A stretch of DNA of 36,455 nucleotides from Falsigemmobacter intermedius (GTDB taxonomy: Bacteria > Pseudomonadota > Alphaproteobacteria > Rhodobacterales > Rhodobacteraceae). This document shows, piece after piece, positions 9,971-18,031 of this stretch. Each line of letters opens with the position of its first letter. Position 1 is the stretch's first letter. The notes under the pieces are model-generated. The model ran no database searches and was not told the origin of the DNA. It saw only the letters and a list, made by a program, of their open reading frames with translations. Where the stretch lies: contig NZ_SBLC01000028.1 in the NCBI RefSeq assembly GCF_004054105.1, forward strand, positions 1-36,455. Reading direction: 5' to 3'. The translations under genes were made by a program, and so were the position numbers.

Positions 9971-10633
9971 TTACAGGCCGGGGCCGGCGAGCGGCGACAG
10001 CAGGCGGCTGGTGCCATCGGGCTGCGCTGCCCCGGGCGCGCTGCGAAGGCTGGCGGCCAGCAGGGGGGCCAGGGCCTCCTCCGGGCTGCCGCGCAGGCAG
10101 TTGCGCAGCTGCACATCCATCACATCTCCCCGGGCGGGAATTTCGCGGTGGCTGCCGTTCAGCCGACGCAGACCAAAGATGCAGACCGTATCGGGCCCGC
10201 TGCGGTGCTCAGCGTAAAAATAGGGGCCCATCTCATCTTCGCCGCGCATCAGCTCGCCCGCCGTCAGCCCCTCAAAGGGCGCGGGCAATCCACCGGTCCA
10301 GCGGGTGAATTCTTCAAAGACAAGACGGGCTTCGGGAACGATATTGTCGCGCACCCTGAGCACCATCAGGTTGTCGCCGGGCAGCACCGTCGGGTTTGCA
10401 AGGCTCAGTCGCTGCTCATAGCCCTCAAAAACCGGACGCTGGTAAAGGGCGCGCAGTCCCGGCGCGGTGACCCAGGCTCTTTCCACCGGCATCGGCACAA
10501 AGGCGGTCCGGGCATCATATTGCGAGGGGCGCAAAAACAGCTCATCGCGGTCGAAGACGCCGCAGCCGGACAAAAGAAGCAGGGCAGATGCCAGAAGGCT
10601 GTGGAGTGAAGCTTTCAGCGGCAGAACCGGCAT
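9971..10633 (-). CDS. Lipoprotein at the head of the cellulose operon, BcsN-like
   Basis: About 220 residues with a lipoprotein signal: a hydrophobic stretch ends in the lipobox LLSGC, so the mature protein should be acylated at Cys and held in the inner or outer membrane. The rest is soluble and has no catalytic motif I recognise. Position and layout fit the BcsN family of alphaproteobacterial cellulose loci, but that assignment rests on context more than on sequence. ATG at 10633 gives a compact signal peptide; a GTG at 10663 in the same frame is an alternative start. It is the first gene of the operon, 59 bp before bcsA, and carries no lesion. Other reading: an unrelated lipoprotein recruited to the operon. 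Confidence 0.6.
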   Translation of the reverse strand: MPVLPLKASLHSLLASALLLLSGCGVFDRDELFLRPSQYDARTAFVPMPVERAWVTAPGLRALYQRPVFEGYEQRLSLANPTVLPGDNLMVLRVRDNIVPEARLVFEEFTRWTGGLPAPFEGLTAGELMRGEDEMGPYFYAEHRSGPDTVCIFGLRRLNGSHREIPARGDVMDVQLRNCLRGSPEEALAPLLAASLRSAPGAAQPDGTSRLLSPLAGPGL

Positions 10634-10693
10634 TATCGAAACAATCCCCTTCGCACAGGTCACACACCACCCTGCTCAGGCAGAAATGCCGGA

Positions 10694-10712
10694 GGTTAAT
10701 CAGGTATTAACC
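10694..10712. promoter_or_regulatory. 7-bp inverted repeat in the cellulose operon promoter region
   Basis: GGTTAAT (10694-10700) and ATTAACC (10706-10712) flank a 5-nt spacer, in the AT-rich gap between the EAL gene and the bcsN-like gene. Size and place fit an operator for the cellulose operon. The regulator is unknown, and a small transcript hairpin is the alternative. Confidence 0.4.
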
Positions 10713-10749
10713 TAATATCAGAAGGATAGCAGCGTTGAGGAGAGGAAAT

Positions 10750-12063
10750 TCAACTTGAGCATGAGAAAGTTTCCCACTGCTCGCGGTTCTCAAAGACAGA
10801 TTGCAGCGGCCCGGGGCGGCCGAGCTGAAATCCCTGCACCTTATCGATGCCAAAACCCACTAAAGCCTGCAGAATCTCGGGAGAGCTGACATGCTCTGCC
10901 ACCACTTCGACGCCGAGGTCATGCGCCAGGTTGATAATCGAGGGCACGATTCGCGCATCGGGATGCGACTCATCTGCCACATTCGCAATAAGTGAGCCGT
11001 CGATTTTCAGGCAATCCGGGTCAAAGGCCTTGAGATATCCATAGCCCGACATCCCGGCACCAAAGTCGTCGAGCGCAATGCGGCAACCCATGGCGCGGGC
11101 GGCACGGATATTGCTCTGGGCCTGTTGCAGATCGCGGATCTGCGCGGTCTCGGTGATCTCAAGCTGCACCCGCCGCGGATCCACCCCCCCGGTTCTCAGC
11201 ATGGCTTCAAGCCCGCCCGCAAAGCCCGGGCCTGAGAGAGTGCGCGCCGCCACATTAAGCGAGACCTTCACCTCAGGGGCGGCCCGCAGTCTGGCAGCAT
11301 TGTCGAGCAGAACGCTGCGCAGCACCCAGTTGTCGACGATCTCGATCAGACGGCTCTGCTCGGCGGCCTGCAAAAAGAAGCCAGGCGCAAAGGCCTGACC
11401 GTTTCTTCCGTGCATCTGCAGCAGCACTTCATATTCCCGGCCCCGGAGCGCGCCGGGGACGCAGCTGACGATCTCCTGGGCGAGAAGGATCATCCGGCCC
11501 TCTTCAACCGCCGCCGGAAGATCACAGATCAGATGCGCGGTGCGCTGCAGATCCGCGATGGCTTCGCTGTCAGTGCCGTCGAAGATCAGGCGGCTGCGCT
11601 GCGCGATCCGGGCGGCAGAAACGGCAGTGACGGCGGCGCGGTGCAGGTCCTCTGCCTCGCAGCCCTGCATATCCGCGATCCAGACCACCCCGGCCCTGCC
11701 GGTGACCGAGGTGCCGCGGCCTGGCTGATCGAGCCCGCAGAAGGGCAGCCGTTGCAGCATCTGGTCGAGATTGCGCAGCAAAAGCGCCTTATCCGCCGCA
11801 GGCAGGGCAAGCAGAAAGCCGTCTTCACGGGCGTCGCATAAAACGGACCCCGCACCCAGGGCGTCTTCCAGTTCCGCTTTTATGCGGCTGCGCAGCACCT
11901 GCGTCGCGCCCGGATCTCCGGCGACTTCGACCAGGTCCATGTTTTCAAGGACAAAAAGACAAAAACCGCCCGGCTCCGGCTTCTGCCCGAGCCTGTTCCG
12001 AATCGCTTCAATGGCGAAGGGCGCGGTTGAGGGGCCGGCTGTTTCGCGCAGGACGCTTTGCAT
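10750..12063 (-). CDS. Degenerate-GGDEF/EAL protein, probable c-di-GMP phosphodiesterase
   Basis: The EAL domain (C-terminal ~250 residues) should hydrolyse c-di-GMP to pGpG. The signature reads EVL instead of EAL but keeps the metal-binding Glu. The Asn in SLNVAART, Glu in LEITET, both Asp of DDFGAG, Lys in LKIDGS, Glu in VVAEHV and Gln in QGFQLG are all present, so activity is likely. The N-terminal part resembles a GGDEF domain whose active-site loop has decayed (REDGFLLALP) and may act as a GTP sensor or simple scaffold. ATG at 12063 is preferred because the domain starts soon after; the frame is open to a GTG at 12171, but the extra 36 residues look unstructured. No membrane segment is seen. 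It lies directly upstream of, and reads in the same direction as, the cellulose operon. Confidence 0.85.
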   Translation of the reverse strand: MQSVLRETAGPSTAPFAIEAIRNRLGQKPEPGGFCLFVLENMDLVEVAGDPGATQVLRSRIKAELEDALGAGSVLCDAREDGFLLALPAADKALLLRNLDQMLQRLPFCGLDQPGRGTSVTGRAGVVWIADMQGCEAEDLHRAAVTAVSAARIAQRSRLIFDGTDSEAIADLQRTAHLICDLPAAVEEGRMILLAQEIVSCVPGALRGREYEVLLQMHGRNGQAFAPGFFLQAAEQSRLIEIVDNWVLRSVLLDNAARLRAAPEVKVSLNVAARTLSGPGFAGGLEAMLRTGGVDPRRVQLEITETAQIRDLQQAQSNIRAARAMGCRIALDDFGAGMSGYGYLKAFDPDCLKIDGSLIANVADESHPDARIVPSIINLAHDLGVEVVAEHVSSPEILQALVGFGIDKVQGFQLGRPGPLQSVFENREQWETFSCSS

Positions 12064-12422
12064 CGTTTGGTCCAGTCTCCCTGTCCGATACCGGAAGCAG
12101 GCCGATGCACGCTCACGCGTGCATAAGACTCCATCCCCGCCGAAAGCTTCGGCCAAATTTTCATATAGCACAATGGATAACTTCGCCTGCCGCTGCGTTC
12201 ACCCGTTCTGTGGAGGGCACATCCTTTGCAGCCGGTCTTTTCACCCGCTTCGCGACGCGCTAGGGTTCGCAGCGTGACGGGCAGGGCCGACCTATGGCTC
12301 AGGGACGGCGCAGGGGATTTCGGGCCGGCCGCCTTAAACTTTGCGTTCACAGTGGCAGGACAGAGCGGGACATGAGATCCCGGGACGTGCGGGGAGCGCA
12401 CGCGTAACGAGAAGGCTGAGGT

Positions 12423-13403
12423 ATGCAGATCAGGAAGTTCAAAGCAGATGACGAGCAGGGTCGCCTCGCCGCCGTACAGCGCTTTGAGGTGCTCGACACC
12501 GATCCTGAGAAAGAATTCCAGGATATCGTCAGCCTGGTGAAATCGATCTTCAATGTCCCGCGTGCGGCGATCAATATTCTCGACAGCGAGCGGCAGTGGA
12601 CCAAAGCCGGTGCCGGCGATGGCCCGAATATCGCCGTGCGGACGGATACCTTCTGCCATTACACCATCATGTCGGATGCGCCTCTGGTGGTAACGGACGC
12701 CAGTATCGACAATCGTTTTGCGCAAAACCCCTATGTCCTCGGGGCTCCGGAACTGCGCGCCTATCTGGGCGTGCCGCTGACCAGCGAGGACGGCTATAAC
12801 ATCGGAAGCCTGTGCATCTACGACACCTGCCGCCGCGACTTTTCGGATACCGAAGTTGATGTGCTGAGCAACTTTGCCCGTGTCGTTATGTCGCAGCTGG
12901 AACTGCGGCTGACCTCGCGGATGGATCCGCTGACGGGGCTGCTGACCTGGCGGGCCTTCAGCGATCTGCTTGAGCGTCATCGCAGCCTGTGCAATCCGGC
13001 GGCGGCGACGCTGATTCTGCTCGATATCGACCACTTCAAATCCGTGAATGACCGTTATGGCCATCTCGCGGGGAATGAGGTGCTGAAAACGGTGACCGCC
13101 AAAATGTCGACGCTGATCCGCAAAAGTGACGCTTTCGGGCGGCTGGGCGGCGAGGAGTTCGGCGTGCTGATGCATGGCGCGACCCCGGAGGGGGCGTTCC
13201 ATCTGACGCGCCGTATCCAGGAAGCCCTGGCCGATCTGGCACTGCCTGCGATCGGCGGCGCGAAAATCACCGTCAGCATGGGGCTTGCAGGCTTTACCCC
13301 CGGCGAGAGCCGTGAGGACTGGCTGGAGCGGGCGGACCGCGCGCTCTACCAGGCCAAGGCCGAGGGGCGAAATCGCGCAGTGCTGGCGCAGCTTACGCTC
13401 TGA
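12423..13403 (+). CDS. GAF-GGDEF diguanylate cyclase
   Basis: A 326-residue soluble protein. The GAF domain (about 20-160) contains the DTFCHYTI and GAPELRAYLGVPL patterns common in GAF sensors attached to cyclases. The GGDEF domain (about 165-322) has the substrate motif DIDHFKSVNDRYGHLAGN and active loop RLGGEEF. It has a proper I-site, RKSD five residues before GGEEF, so it should be product-inhibited, unlike the two cyclases at 139 and 1412. It is divergent from the EAL gene, with about 360 bp between the preferred starts, so synthesis and breakdown of c-di-GMP may share control. It ends 6 bp from the converging cysA stop. Confidence 0.92.
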   Translation: MQIRKFKADDEQGRLAAVQRFEVLDTDPEKEFQDIVSLVKSIFNVPRAAINILDSERQWTKAGAGDGPNIAVRTDTFCHYTIMSDAPLVVTDASIDNRFAQNPYVLGAPELRAYLGVPLTSEDGYNIGSLCIYDTCRRDFSDTEVDVLSNFARVVMSQLELRLTSRMDPLTGLLTWRAFSDLLERHRSLCNPAAATLILLDIDHFKSVNDRYGHLAGNEVLKTVTAKMSTLIRKSDAFGRLGGEEFGVLMHGATPEGAFHLTRRIQEALADLALPAIGGAKITVSMGLAGFTPGESREDWLERADRALYQAKAEGRNRAVLAQLTL

Positions 13404-13409
13404 GCGGGC

Positions 13410-14129
13410 TCAGGCGCTGATAAAGTTTCGCACAAACTCATTGGCCGGGCGGGCGCGGATATCGCCTGGCCGACCGACCTGCTCAATCCGGCCCATCGAC
13501 ATAACGACGACAAGATCAGCAAGCTCCATGGCTTCCTCCTGGTCGTGGGTCACGAAGACCGTTGTCAGCCCCGTTTCATCGTGAATATCGCGCAGCCCCT
13601 GGCGCAGTTCTTTGCGGACCTGGGCGTCAAGCGCACCGAAAGGCTCATCGAGAAGCAGCATCCGCGGCTCAATCGCCAGGGCGCGGGCCAGGGCCACGCG
13701 CTGACGCTGCCCGCCTGAGAGCTGGCTGGGGTAGCGCCCGCCGATATCGGGCAGGCGGATCAGCTCCAGCAGGCGCCGCACGCGGCGGTCGATCTCTTCC
13801 TTCGGGGGGCGCAGGCGACGGGGGCGGGCCTTCAGCCCATAGGCAATGTTTTCCGCGACCGTCATATGCCGGAAAAGCGCATAGCTTTGAAACACAAAGC
13901 CCGCGCGCCGCTCCTGGACGGTCACACCGGTGGCGTCCTGCCCGTTTAAGAGGATGCGCCCCGAGGTGGGAAAGTCGAGCCCCGCAAGGATCCGCAGCAG
14001 CGTGGTTTTCCCCGAACCAGAGGGCCCCAGCAAAGCCACCAGCGCCCCGGAGGGGATGGAGAGACGGATCGGGGTGAGCGCCGTGGTCTGTCCGAAGCTT
14101 CGGGCGATTTCGTCGATTTCAATCTGCAT
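13410..14129 (-). CDS. cysA: Sulfate/thiosulfate ABC transporter ATP-binding protein
   Basis: ATPase that powers sulfate uptake, bound to the cytoplasmic face of CysT/CysW. Walker [10 protein letters not shown], signature LSGGQRQR, Walker B MLLLDEP and the switch His in VFVTHD are present. At 239 residues it is much shorter than the usual ~350, since it ends just after the nucleotide-binding domain and lacks the C-terminal TOBE-like regulatory part. The stop is clean and the next frames show no lost extension, so this looks like a naturally short form. It is last in the minus-strand operon, 9 bp after cysW. Confidence 0.9.
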   Translation of the reverse strand: MQIEIDEIARSFGQTTALTPIRLSIPSGALVALLGPSGSGKTTLLRILAGLDFPTSGRILLNGQDATGVTVQERRAGFVFQSYALFRHMTVAENIAYGLKARPRRLRPPKEEIDRRVRRLLELIRLPDIGGRYPSQLSGGQRQRVALARALAIEPRMLLLDEPFGALDAQVRKELRQGLRDIHDETGLTTVFVTHDQEEAMELADLVVVMSMGRIEQVGRPGDIRARPANEFVRNFISA

Positions 14130-14138
14130 CAGACCCTC

Positions 14139-15005
14139 CTATCCATGTCCGCGCGCGGACAACTCCCCTGCATGACGCCGCTCCAGCAGGTTTTTGACGG
14201 CCAGCGTGACCAGCGCCAGCAAAGCCAGAAGCCCCGCCATGGCGAAGGCAGCAACCGATTGATATTCATTGTAAAGCATCTCAATGCCGATCGGCATCGT
14301 GGTGGTTTGCCCGCGGATTTTGCCTGAAACCACTGCTACCGCACCAAATTCTCCCATGGCGCGGGCATTGCACAAAAGCACCCCGTAAAGCAGTGCCCAG
14401 CGGATCTTCGGCAGCGTGACGGTGAAAAACATCCGCCATGGCCCGGCCCCAAGGGTCAGCGCGGCCTCTTCTTCCGTGGCGCCCTGCTCGATCATCACCG
14501 GGATCAGCTCGCGTGCCACGAAAGGGAAGGTGACAAAGATCGTCGCCAGAACGATCCCCGGCAGCGCGAAAATGACCGGCAGCTCATGGGCCACCAGCCA
14601 GGCACCAAGGCTGGTATTGGCACCGAAAATCAGCACAAGGCAAAGCCCCGCCACCACCGGAGAGACCGAGAAGGGCAGATCGATCAGCGTGATCAGCACG
14701 GCTTTGCCGCGGAACTGATAGCGCGTGATGAACCAGGCCGCCGCAATGCCGAAGGCGGCATTGACGGGCACAGAGATCGCCGCGACCAGCAGCGTCAGCC
14801 GGATGGCCGCCCGGGCATCGCGCCCGCCCAGGGCGTCAAGCGCGGCGCTCAAGCCTTTGGACAGCGCCTCAGTGAAAACAACGACCAGCGGCGCAAAGAC
14901 CAGGATCCCAAGTCCCGCAAAAGCCAGAAGGATCAATGCGCATTTCCACCCCCGGCTCTCATCCACCGGGTTTGCAAACCGCAGGGCGTGGCTTTGCTCA
15001 GACAT
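14139..15005 (-). CDS. cysW: Sulfate ABC transporter permease CysW
   Basis: A 288-residue inner-membrane permease with about six membrane helices. The EAA loop that docks the ATPase is seen as EEEAALTLGAGPWRMFFTVTLP. It forms the channel with CysT. The start overlaps the cysT stop by 8 bp, so the two are translationally coupled. The N-terminus carries an unremarkable cytoplasmic stretch. It ends with a TAG stop, showing that TAG terminates normally in this genome. Choice between sulfate and thiosulfate cannot be made from sequence. Confidence 0.92.
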   Translation of the reverse strand: MSEQSHALRFANPVDESRGWKCALILLAFAGLGILVFAPLVVVFTEALSKGLSAALDALGGRDARAAIRLTLLVAAISVPVNAAFGIAAAWFITRYQFRGKAVLITLIDLPFSVSPVVAGLCLVLIFGANTSLGAWLVAHELPVIFALPGIVLATIFVTFPFVARELIPVMIEQGATEEEAALTLGAGPWRMFFTVTLPKIRWALLYGVLLCNARAMGEFGAVAVVSGKIRGQTTTMPIGIEMLYNEYQSVAAFAMAGLLALLALVTLAVKNLLERRHAGELSARGHG

Positions 15006-15834
15006 CCCCGATCCTCCTGCGGCTCCGGATCTGGAGCAGATTGATCACCAAGAGCATCCCGAATGAGATTGCCAGCATGGCAAGGCCGATGGCGGCGGCG
15101 CCGTCGTAGTTGAATTCCTCCAGTTGGATCACGATCAGCAAAGGTGCGATTTCGGTGCGCAGCGGGATATTCGCCGCGATGAAAATGACCGAGCCATACT
15201 CCCCCACCGCCCGCGCCAGCGCGAGGGCAAAGCCCGTCAGCGCGGCAGGTATCAGCGCGGGCAGAACAACGCGGCGCAGGGTGTGAAGGCGCCCCGCGCC
15301 GAGCGTGGCCGAGACTTCTTCTTCCTCACGGGGGATTTCGGCGATGACGGGCTGCACGGTACGGGGGACGAAGGGCAGGCCCACAAAGATCAGCGCCAGA
15401 AGGATGCCCCATTGGGTGTAAGCGATCTTCACGCCAAAGGCCGCCGCTATGCTGCCAAAGGCCCCGTTCGGTGCATAAAGGGCGGTCAGCGCGATCCCCG
15501 CCACGGCAGTGGGCAGCGCGAAGGGCAGATCCACCGCAGCATCGAGGATTTTCCGGCCGGGAAACTGATAGCGCACCAGAACCCACGCCAGCAGCGTGCC
15601 AAAGATCAGGTTGAAAAGCGCCGCCAGCAGCGACAGCCGGAACGAAAGCCAGAGCGCCGCCTGCACCCGCTCGCGGCTGATCATCTGCCAGATGGCTTCG
15701 GGGCCGGCGCTGATCCCCCGGGCGAGCAGCGCCCCGATCGGGATCAGCACCACAACCCCCAGCATGGCAAAGGTGATCGCCGCGCTCAGTTTCAGGCCGG
15801 GCAGCGCAGAGGGCTGGATGAAGGGGCGGGCCAT
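14998..15834 (-). CDS. cysT: Sulfate ABC transporter permease CysT (CysU)
   Basis: A 278-residue permease with six predicted helices. The coupling loop EEEEVSATLGAGRLHTLRRVVL matches the EAA motif shape. It pairs with CysW to bring sulfate across the inner membrane. ATG at 15834 lies 9 bp after the sbp stop, and the gene overlaps cysW at its end. Length and topology are normal for the family. Confidence 0.92.
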   Translation of the reverse strand: MARPFIQPSALPGLKLSAAITFAMLGVVVLIPIGALLARGISAGPEAIWQMISRERVQAALWLSFRLSLLAALFNLIFGTLLAWVLVRYQFPGRKILDAAVDLPFALPTAVAGIALTALYAPNGAFGSIAAAFGVKIAYTQWGILLALIFVGLPFVPRTVQPVIAEIPREEEEVSATLGAGRLHTLRRVVLPALIPAALTGFALALARAVGEYGSVIFIAANIPLRTEIAPLLIVIQLEEFNYDGAAAIGLAMLAISFGMLLVINLLQIRSRRRIGDV

Positions 15835-15843
15835 GGCGCGCCC

Positions 15844-16845
15844 CTATCTGCCGTAGATCTGATCGAAGGTGCCGCCATCGCCGAAATGCTCGGGCTGCGC
15901 TTTGGCCCAGCCGCCGAAGTGGCTGATGTCAATCAGCTCCAGATCGGGAAAGCGCGCCACATCTTCGGGATCTGCAGCGGATTTATCCCAGGCGCGATAG
16001 AAGTTTTTGAACGCAATGGCCTGACCCTCAGGTGAATAGAGGTAGTTCAGATAATCCGTGGCCAGTTCGCGCTCTTCTTCGGATCGGATATTGCCCTCGA
16101 CCAGCGCCACCGGCGGCTCGGCAAGGATCGAGAGAGAGGGCACAACGATATCAAAGGCATCGGGGCCAAGTTCCGCGAGCGCCAGATAGGCTTCATTCTC
16201 CCAGGCCAGCAGTGCATCGCCCACGCCGCGCTGCACGAAGGTATTGGTGGCGCCGCGCGCCCCGGTATCGAGCACCGGCACATGGCGGAAAAGCTCGGCC
16301 ACAAACTCTTTCGGGTCCCGACCGTTCTTTTCAGCCCAGCCCCAGGCGGCAAGGTAATTCCACCGCGCCCCGCCCGAGGTTTTCGGGTTCGGGGTGATGA
16401 CCTCAACTCCGTCTTTGATGAGGTCCCCCCAGTCTTTCAGACCCTTGGGGTTTCCCTTGCGGGTCAGAAAAACGATGGTTGAAGTATAGGGAGAGGCGTT
16501 ATGCGGCAGCTTCGTCTGCCAGTCTGCGGGCAGCTTTCCGGCCTCGGCAATGCGGTCGATGTCTGAGGCAAGCGCCAGGGTCACGACCTGGGCTGCCAGC
16601 CCGTCCACCACGGCCCTGGCCTGCGCGCCTGAGCCGCCGTGGCTGGTCTCAATCTCCGGCACGGGTTTCCCGGCGGCCTCGCGGTGTTTTGCAAAGGCGG
16701 CGTTGAATTCACGGTAAAGCTCGCGTGTCGGATCATAGCTGACGTTGAGCAGTTTTTGCGCATGGGCCACTCCGGCGGGCAGCAGCAGCACGGTGGCGGC
16801 AAGCGCAAGGGAGAGGCGGCGAAGGGTCAGGGCAGATCTGGCCAT
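15844..16845 (-). CDS. sbp: Periplasmic sulfate-binding protein
   Basis: A 333-residue secreted binding protein with a Sec signal peptide (LSLALAATVLLLPAGVAHA, cleaved before QKLLNVSYDPTRELY). Family marks include SYDPTRELYREFN, SHGGSGAQARAV (oxyanion contacts), TPNPKTSGGARWNYLAAW and the late FYRAWD region. It delivers sulfate or thiosulfate to CysTW. ATG at 16845 is preceded by AAAGGA at good distance. It is the first gene of the sulfate operon and has a leader able to fold (see 16870-16966). Sbp and the thiosulfate-type CysP cannot be told apart by eye. Confidence 0.92.
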   Translation of the reverse strand: MARSALTLRRLSLALAATVLLLPAGVAHAQKLLNVSYDPTRELYREFNAAFAKHREAAGKPVPEIETSHGGSGAQARAVVDGLAAQVVTLALASDIDRIAEAGKLPADWQTKLPHNASPYTSTIVFLTRKGNPKGLKDWGDLIKDGVEVITPNPKTSGGARWNYLAAWGWAEKNGRDPKEFVAELFRHVPVLDTGARGATNTFVQRGVGDALLAWENEAYLALAELGPDAFDIVVPSLSILAEPPVALVEGNIRSEEERELATDYLNYLYSPEGQAIAFKNFYRAWDKSAADPEDVARFPDLELIDISHFGGWAKAQPEHFGDGGTFDQIYGR

Positions 16846-16869
16846 GGGAGTCCTTTCTTCGGGGTCGGG

Positions 16870-16966
16870 GCGGGCTGAGGATCAGCCCGCGGTCCTGGGA
16901 AGAGTTCAGTCAGGCGCAGTCGAAGTCCGGCAGCCCGAATGGGCGGCACGTGGGTTAAATCTCGAC
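16870..16966 (-). promoter_or_regulatory. Foldable leader of the sulfate operon
   Basis: On the transcribed strand the 5' leader of sbp can form two structures. One is a perfect 9-bp hairpin with a GGA loop (16870-16890), about 25 bp before the start codon. The other is a nested stem: GTCGA (16919-16923) with TCGAC (16962-16966), enclosing GCAGCCC/GGGCGGC (16930-16947, one mismatch, 4-nt loop). The hairpin nearest the gene could also be a small terminator. I do not recognise a known riboswitch; the SAM-II arrangement was considered and does not fit. Confidence 0.4.
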
Positions 16967-17116
16967 CCCATCACTCGTTTTTAGCAAGAGAAAAAACACG
17001 TCAGATTTGGTCGTCTTTTGGGGAGGATTCTCTCCCTGCGTGGAATGATCCTGCTGAAGTTGCAGCTCCAGCGGGGCGAAAAGGTAAAATTTGACCGAAT
17101 CGGCCGGTTTTCGCCG

Positions 17117-17887
17117 TCAGCTGCCGCGACGCAGCAGTGGGCGCAACTCCAGCGCCAGGGCGCGCAGGCGCGGCAGGAATTCATCGCAAAGCGCATCGGC
17201 ACTGGCCCGGGAAACGGAGACCCCGGTGTTCAGCGCAGCCACCACCCGGCCATAGCTGTCCTGCAAAGGCACCGCGACCGAGCGCAGCCCCATCTCAATC
17301 TCCTGGTCAATCAGCGCAAAGCCCTGAAGACGCACGCGGGCCAGTTCAGCCTCAATCTCGGCCAGACCGGTCAGCGTCTTTTCCGTCAGCGGCAGCCGGG
17401 GCTGGCTTTCCAGAAGGGCGCGGGCCTCATCCGGGGGCAGGGCCGCCAGCAGCACCCGACCAAGCGAGGAACAGAAGGCTGGCAGCCGAGAGCCGGGCAT
17501 CAGGCCGACGGACATGATTTTCGTCTGCGCGGCCCGGGCAATATAGACAATCTCGGGCCCGTCCAGGATGGCGACTGAACTGCTTTCGCCGATGCCCTCT
17601 GACAGACGGTCCAGCATGGGCTGCACGATCTGCGGCAATGGCATGGCGGCCAGAGCCCCGGTGCCAAGGCGCAGAACCCTGGGCGTCAGGGTGAAGAATT
17701 TGCCGTCCCAGGTCGCATAGCCCTGATGCGCCAGTGTCAGAAGGCAGCGCCGCGCTGTGGCGCGGTCCAGACCTGCCCCTTCGGCCACTTCGGCAATCGT
17801 CTGGCGCGGGCGCGCGGCGCTGAAGGTCTCAATAACGCGCAGCCCCTTGCTCAGGCCCCCCATCATGTCCCTGTCAGCGATCTTCAT
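17117..17887 (-). CDS. IclR-family regulator, PcaR/PcaU/PobR-like
   Basis: A 256-residue transcription regulator. It has an N-terminal winged helix (about 12-70, with TIAEVAEGAGLDRATARRCL as the recognition segment) and a C-terminal IclR effector domain (about 80-250). Place and sequence fit the subgroup that senses protocatechuate, p-hydroxybenzoate or beta-ketoadipate and controls pca/pob genes. It is divergent from pcaF with a matching operator between them (17904-17922), so it probably controls pcaF and itself. ATG at 17887 has GAGGTG upstream. The effector cannot be read from sequence. Confidence 0.88.
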   Translation of the reverse strand: MKIADRDMMGGLSKGLRVIETFSAARPRQTIAEVAEGAGLDRATARRCLLTLAHQGYATWDGKFFTLTPRVLRLGTGALAAMPLPQIVQPMLDRLSEGIGESSSVAILDGPEIVYIARAAQTKIMSVGLMPGSRLPAFCSSLGRVLLAALPPDEARALLESQPRLPLTEKTLTGLAEIEAELARVRLQGFALIDQEIEMGLRSVAVPLQDSYGRVVAALNTGVSVSRASADALCDEFLPRLRALALELRPLLRRGS

Positions 17888-17903
17888 ATCTGCACCTCGG
17901 AAT

Positions 17904-17922
17904 TTGTGCGCATAGCGAACAA
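17904..17922. promoter_or_regulatory. PcaU/PcaR/PobR-type operator between iclR-like gene and pcaF
   Basis: TTGTGCGCATAGCGAACAA is an imperfect inverted repeat. Its reverse strand contains GTTCGCTATGCGCAC, which matches the known PcaU/PcaR/PobR consensus GTTCGATAATCGCAC at 12 of 15 positions, with both five-base arms identical. It sits 17 bp from the regulator's start, so it could block that gene while activating pcaF. Confidence 0.7.
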
Positions 17923-18031
17923 ATCTCCCCTAAAGCAAGCCAGCCATTTACGCCAGAGCCCTTCGGGCCTAACCCCTGACTGTCCGGGGCAGGGCTCAGG
18001 GCAACGATTGAGATCTGAGTGGAGGCGATCC

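Noticed and set aside
16840-17116. SAM-II-like riboswitch before sbp
   Set aside because: A GATTTAACC-like string and a GCTAAA string occur on the transcribed strand, but in the wrong order and without the needed pseudoknot.
17726-18031. N-terminal extension of PcaF
   Set aside because: The upstream part of the frame crosses the regulator gene and operator; the thiolase homology begins at 18032 with a good ribosome site.
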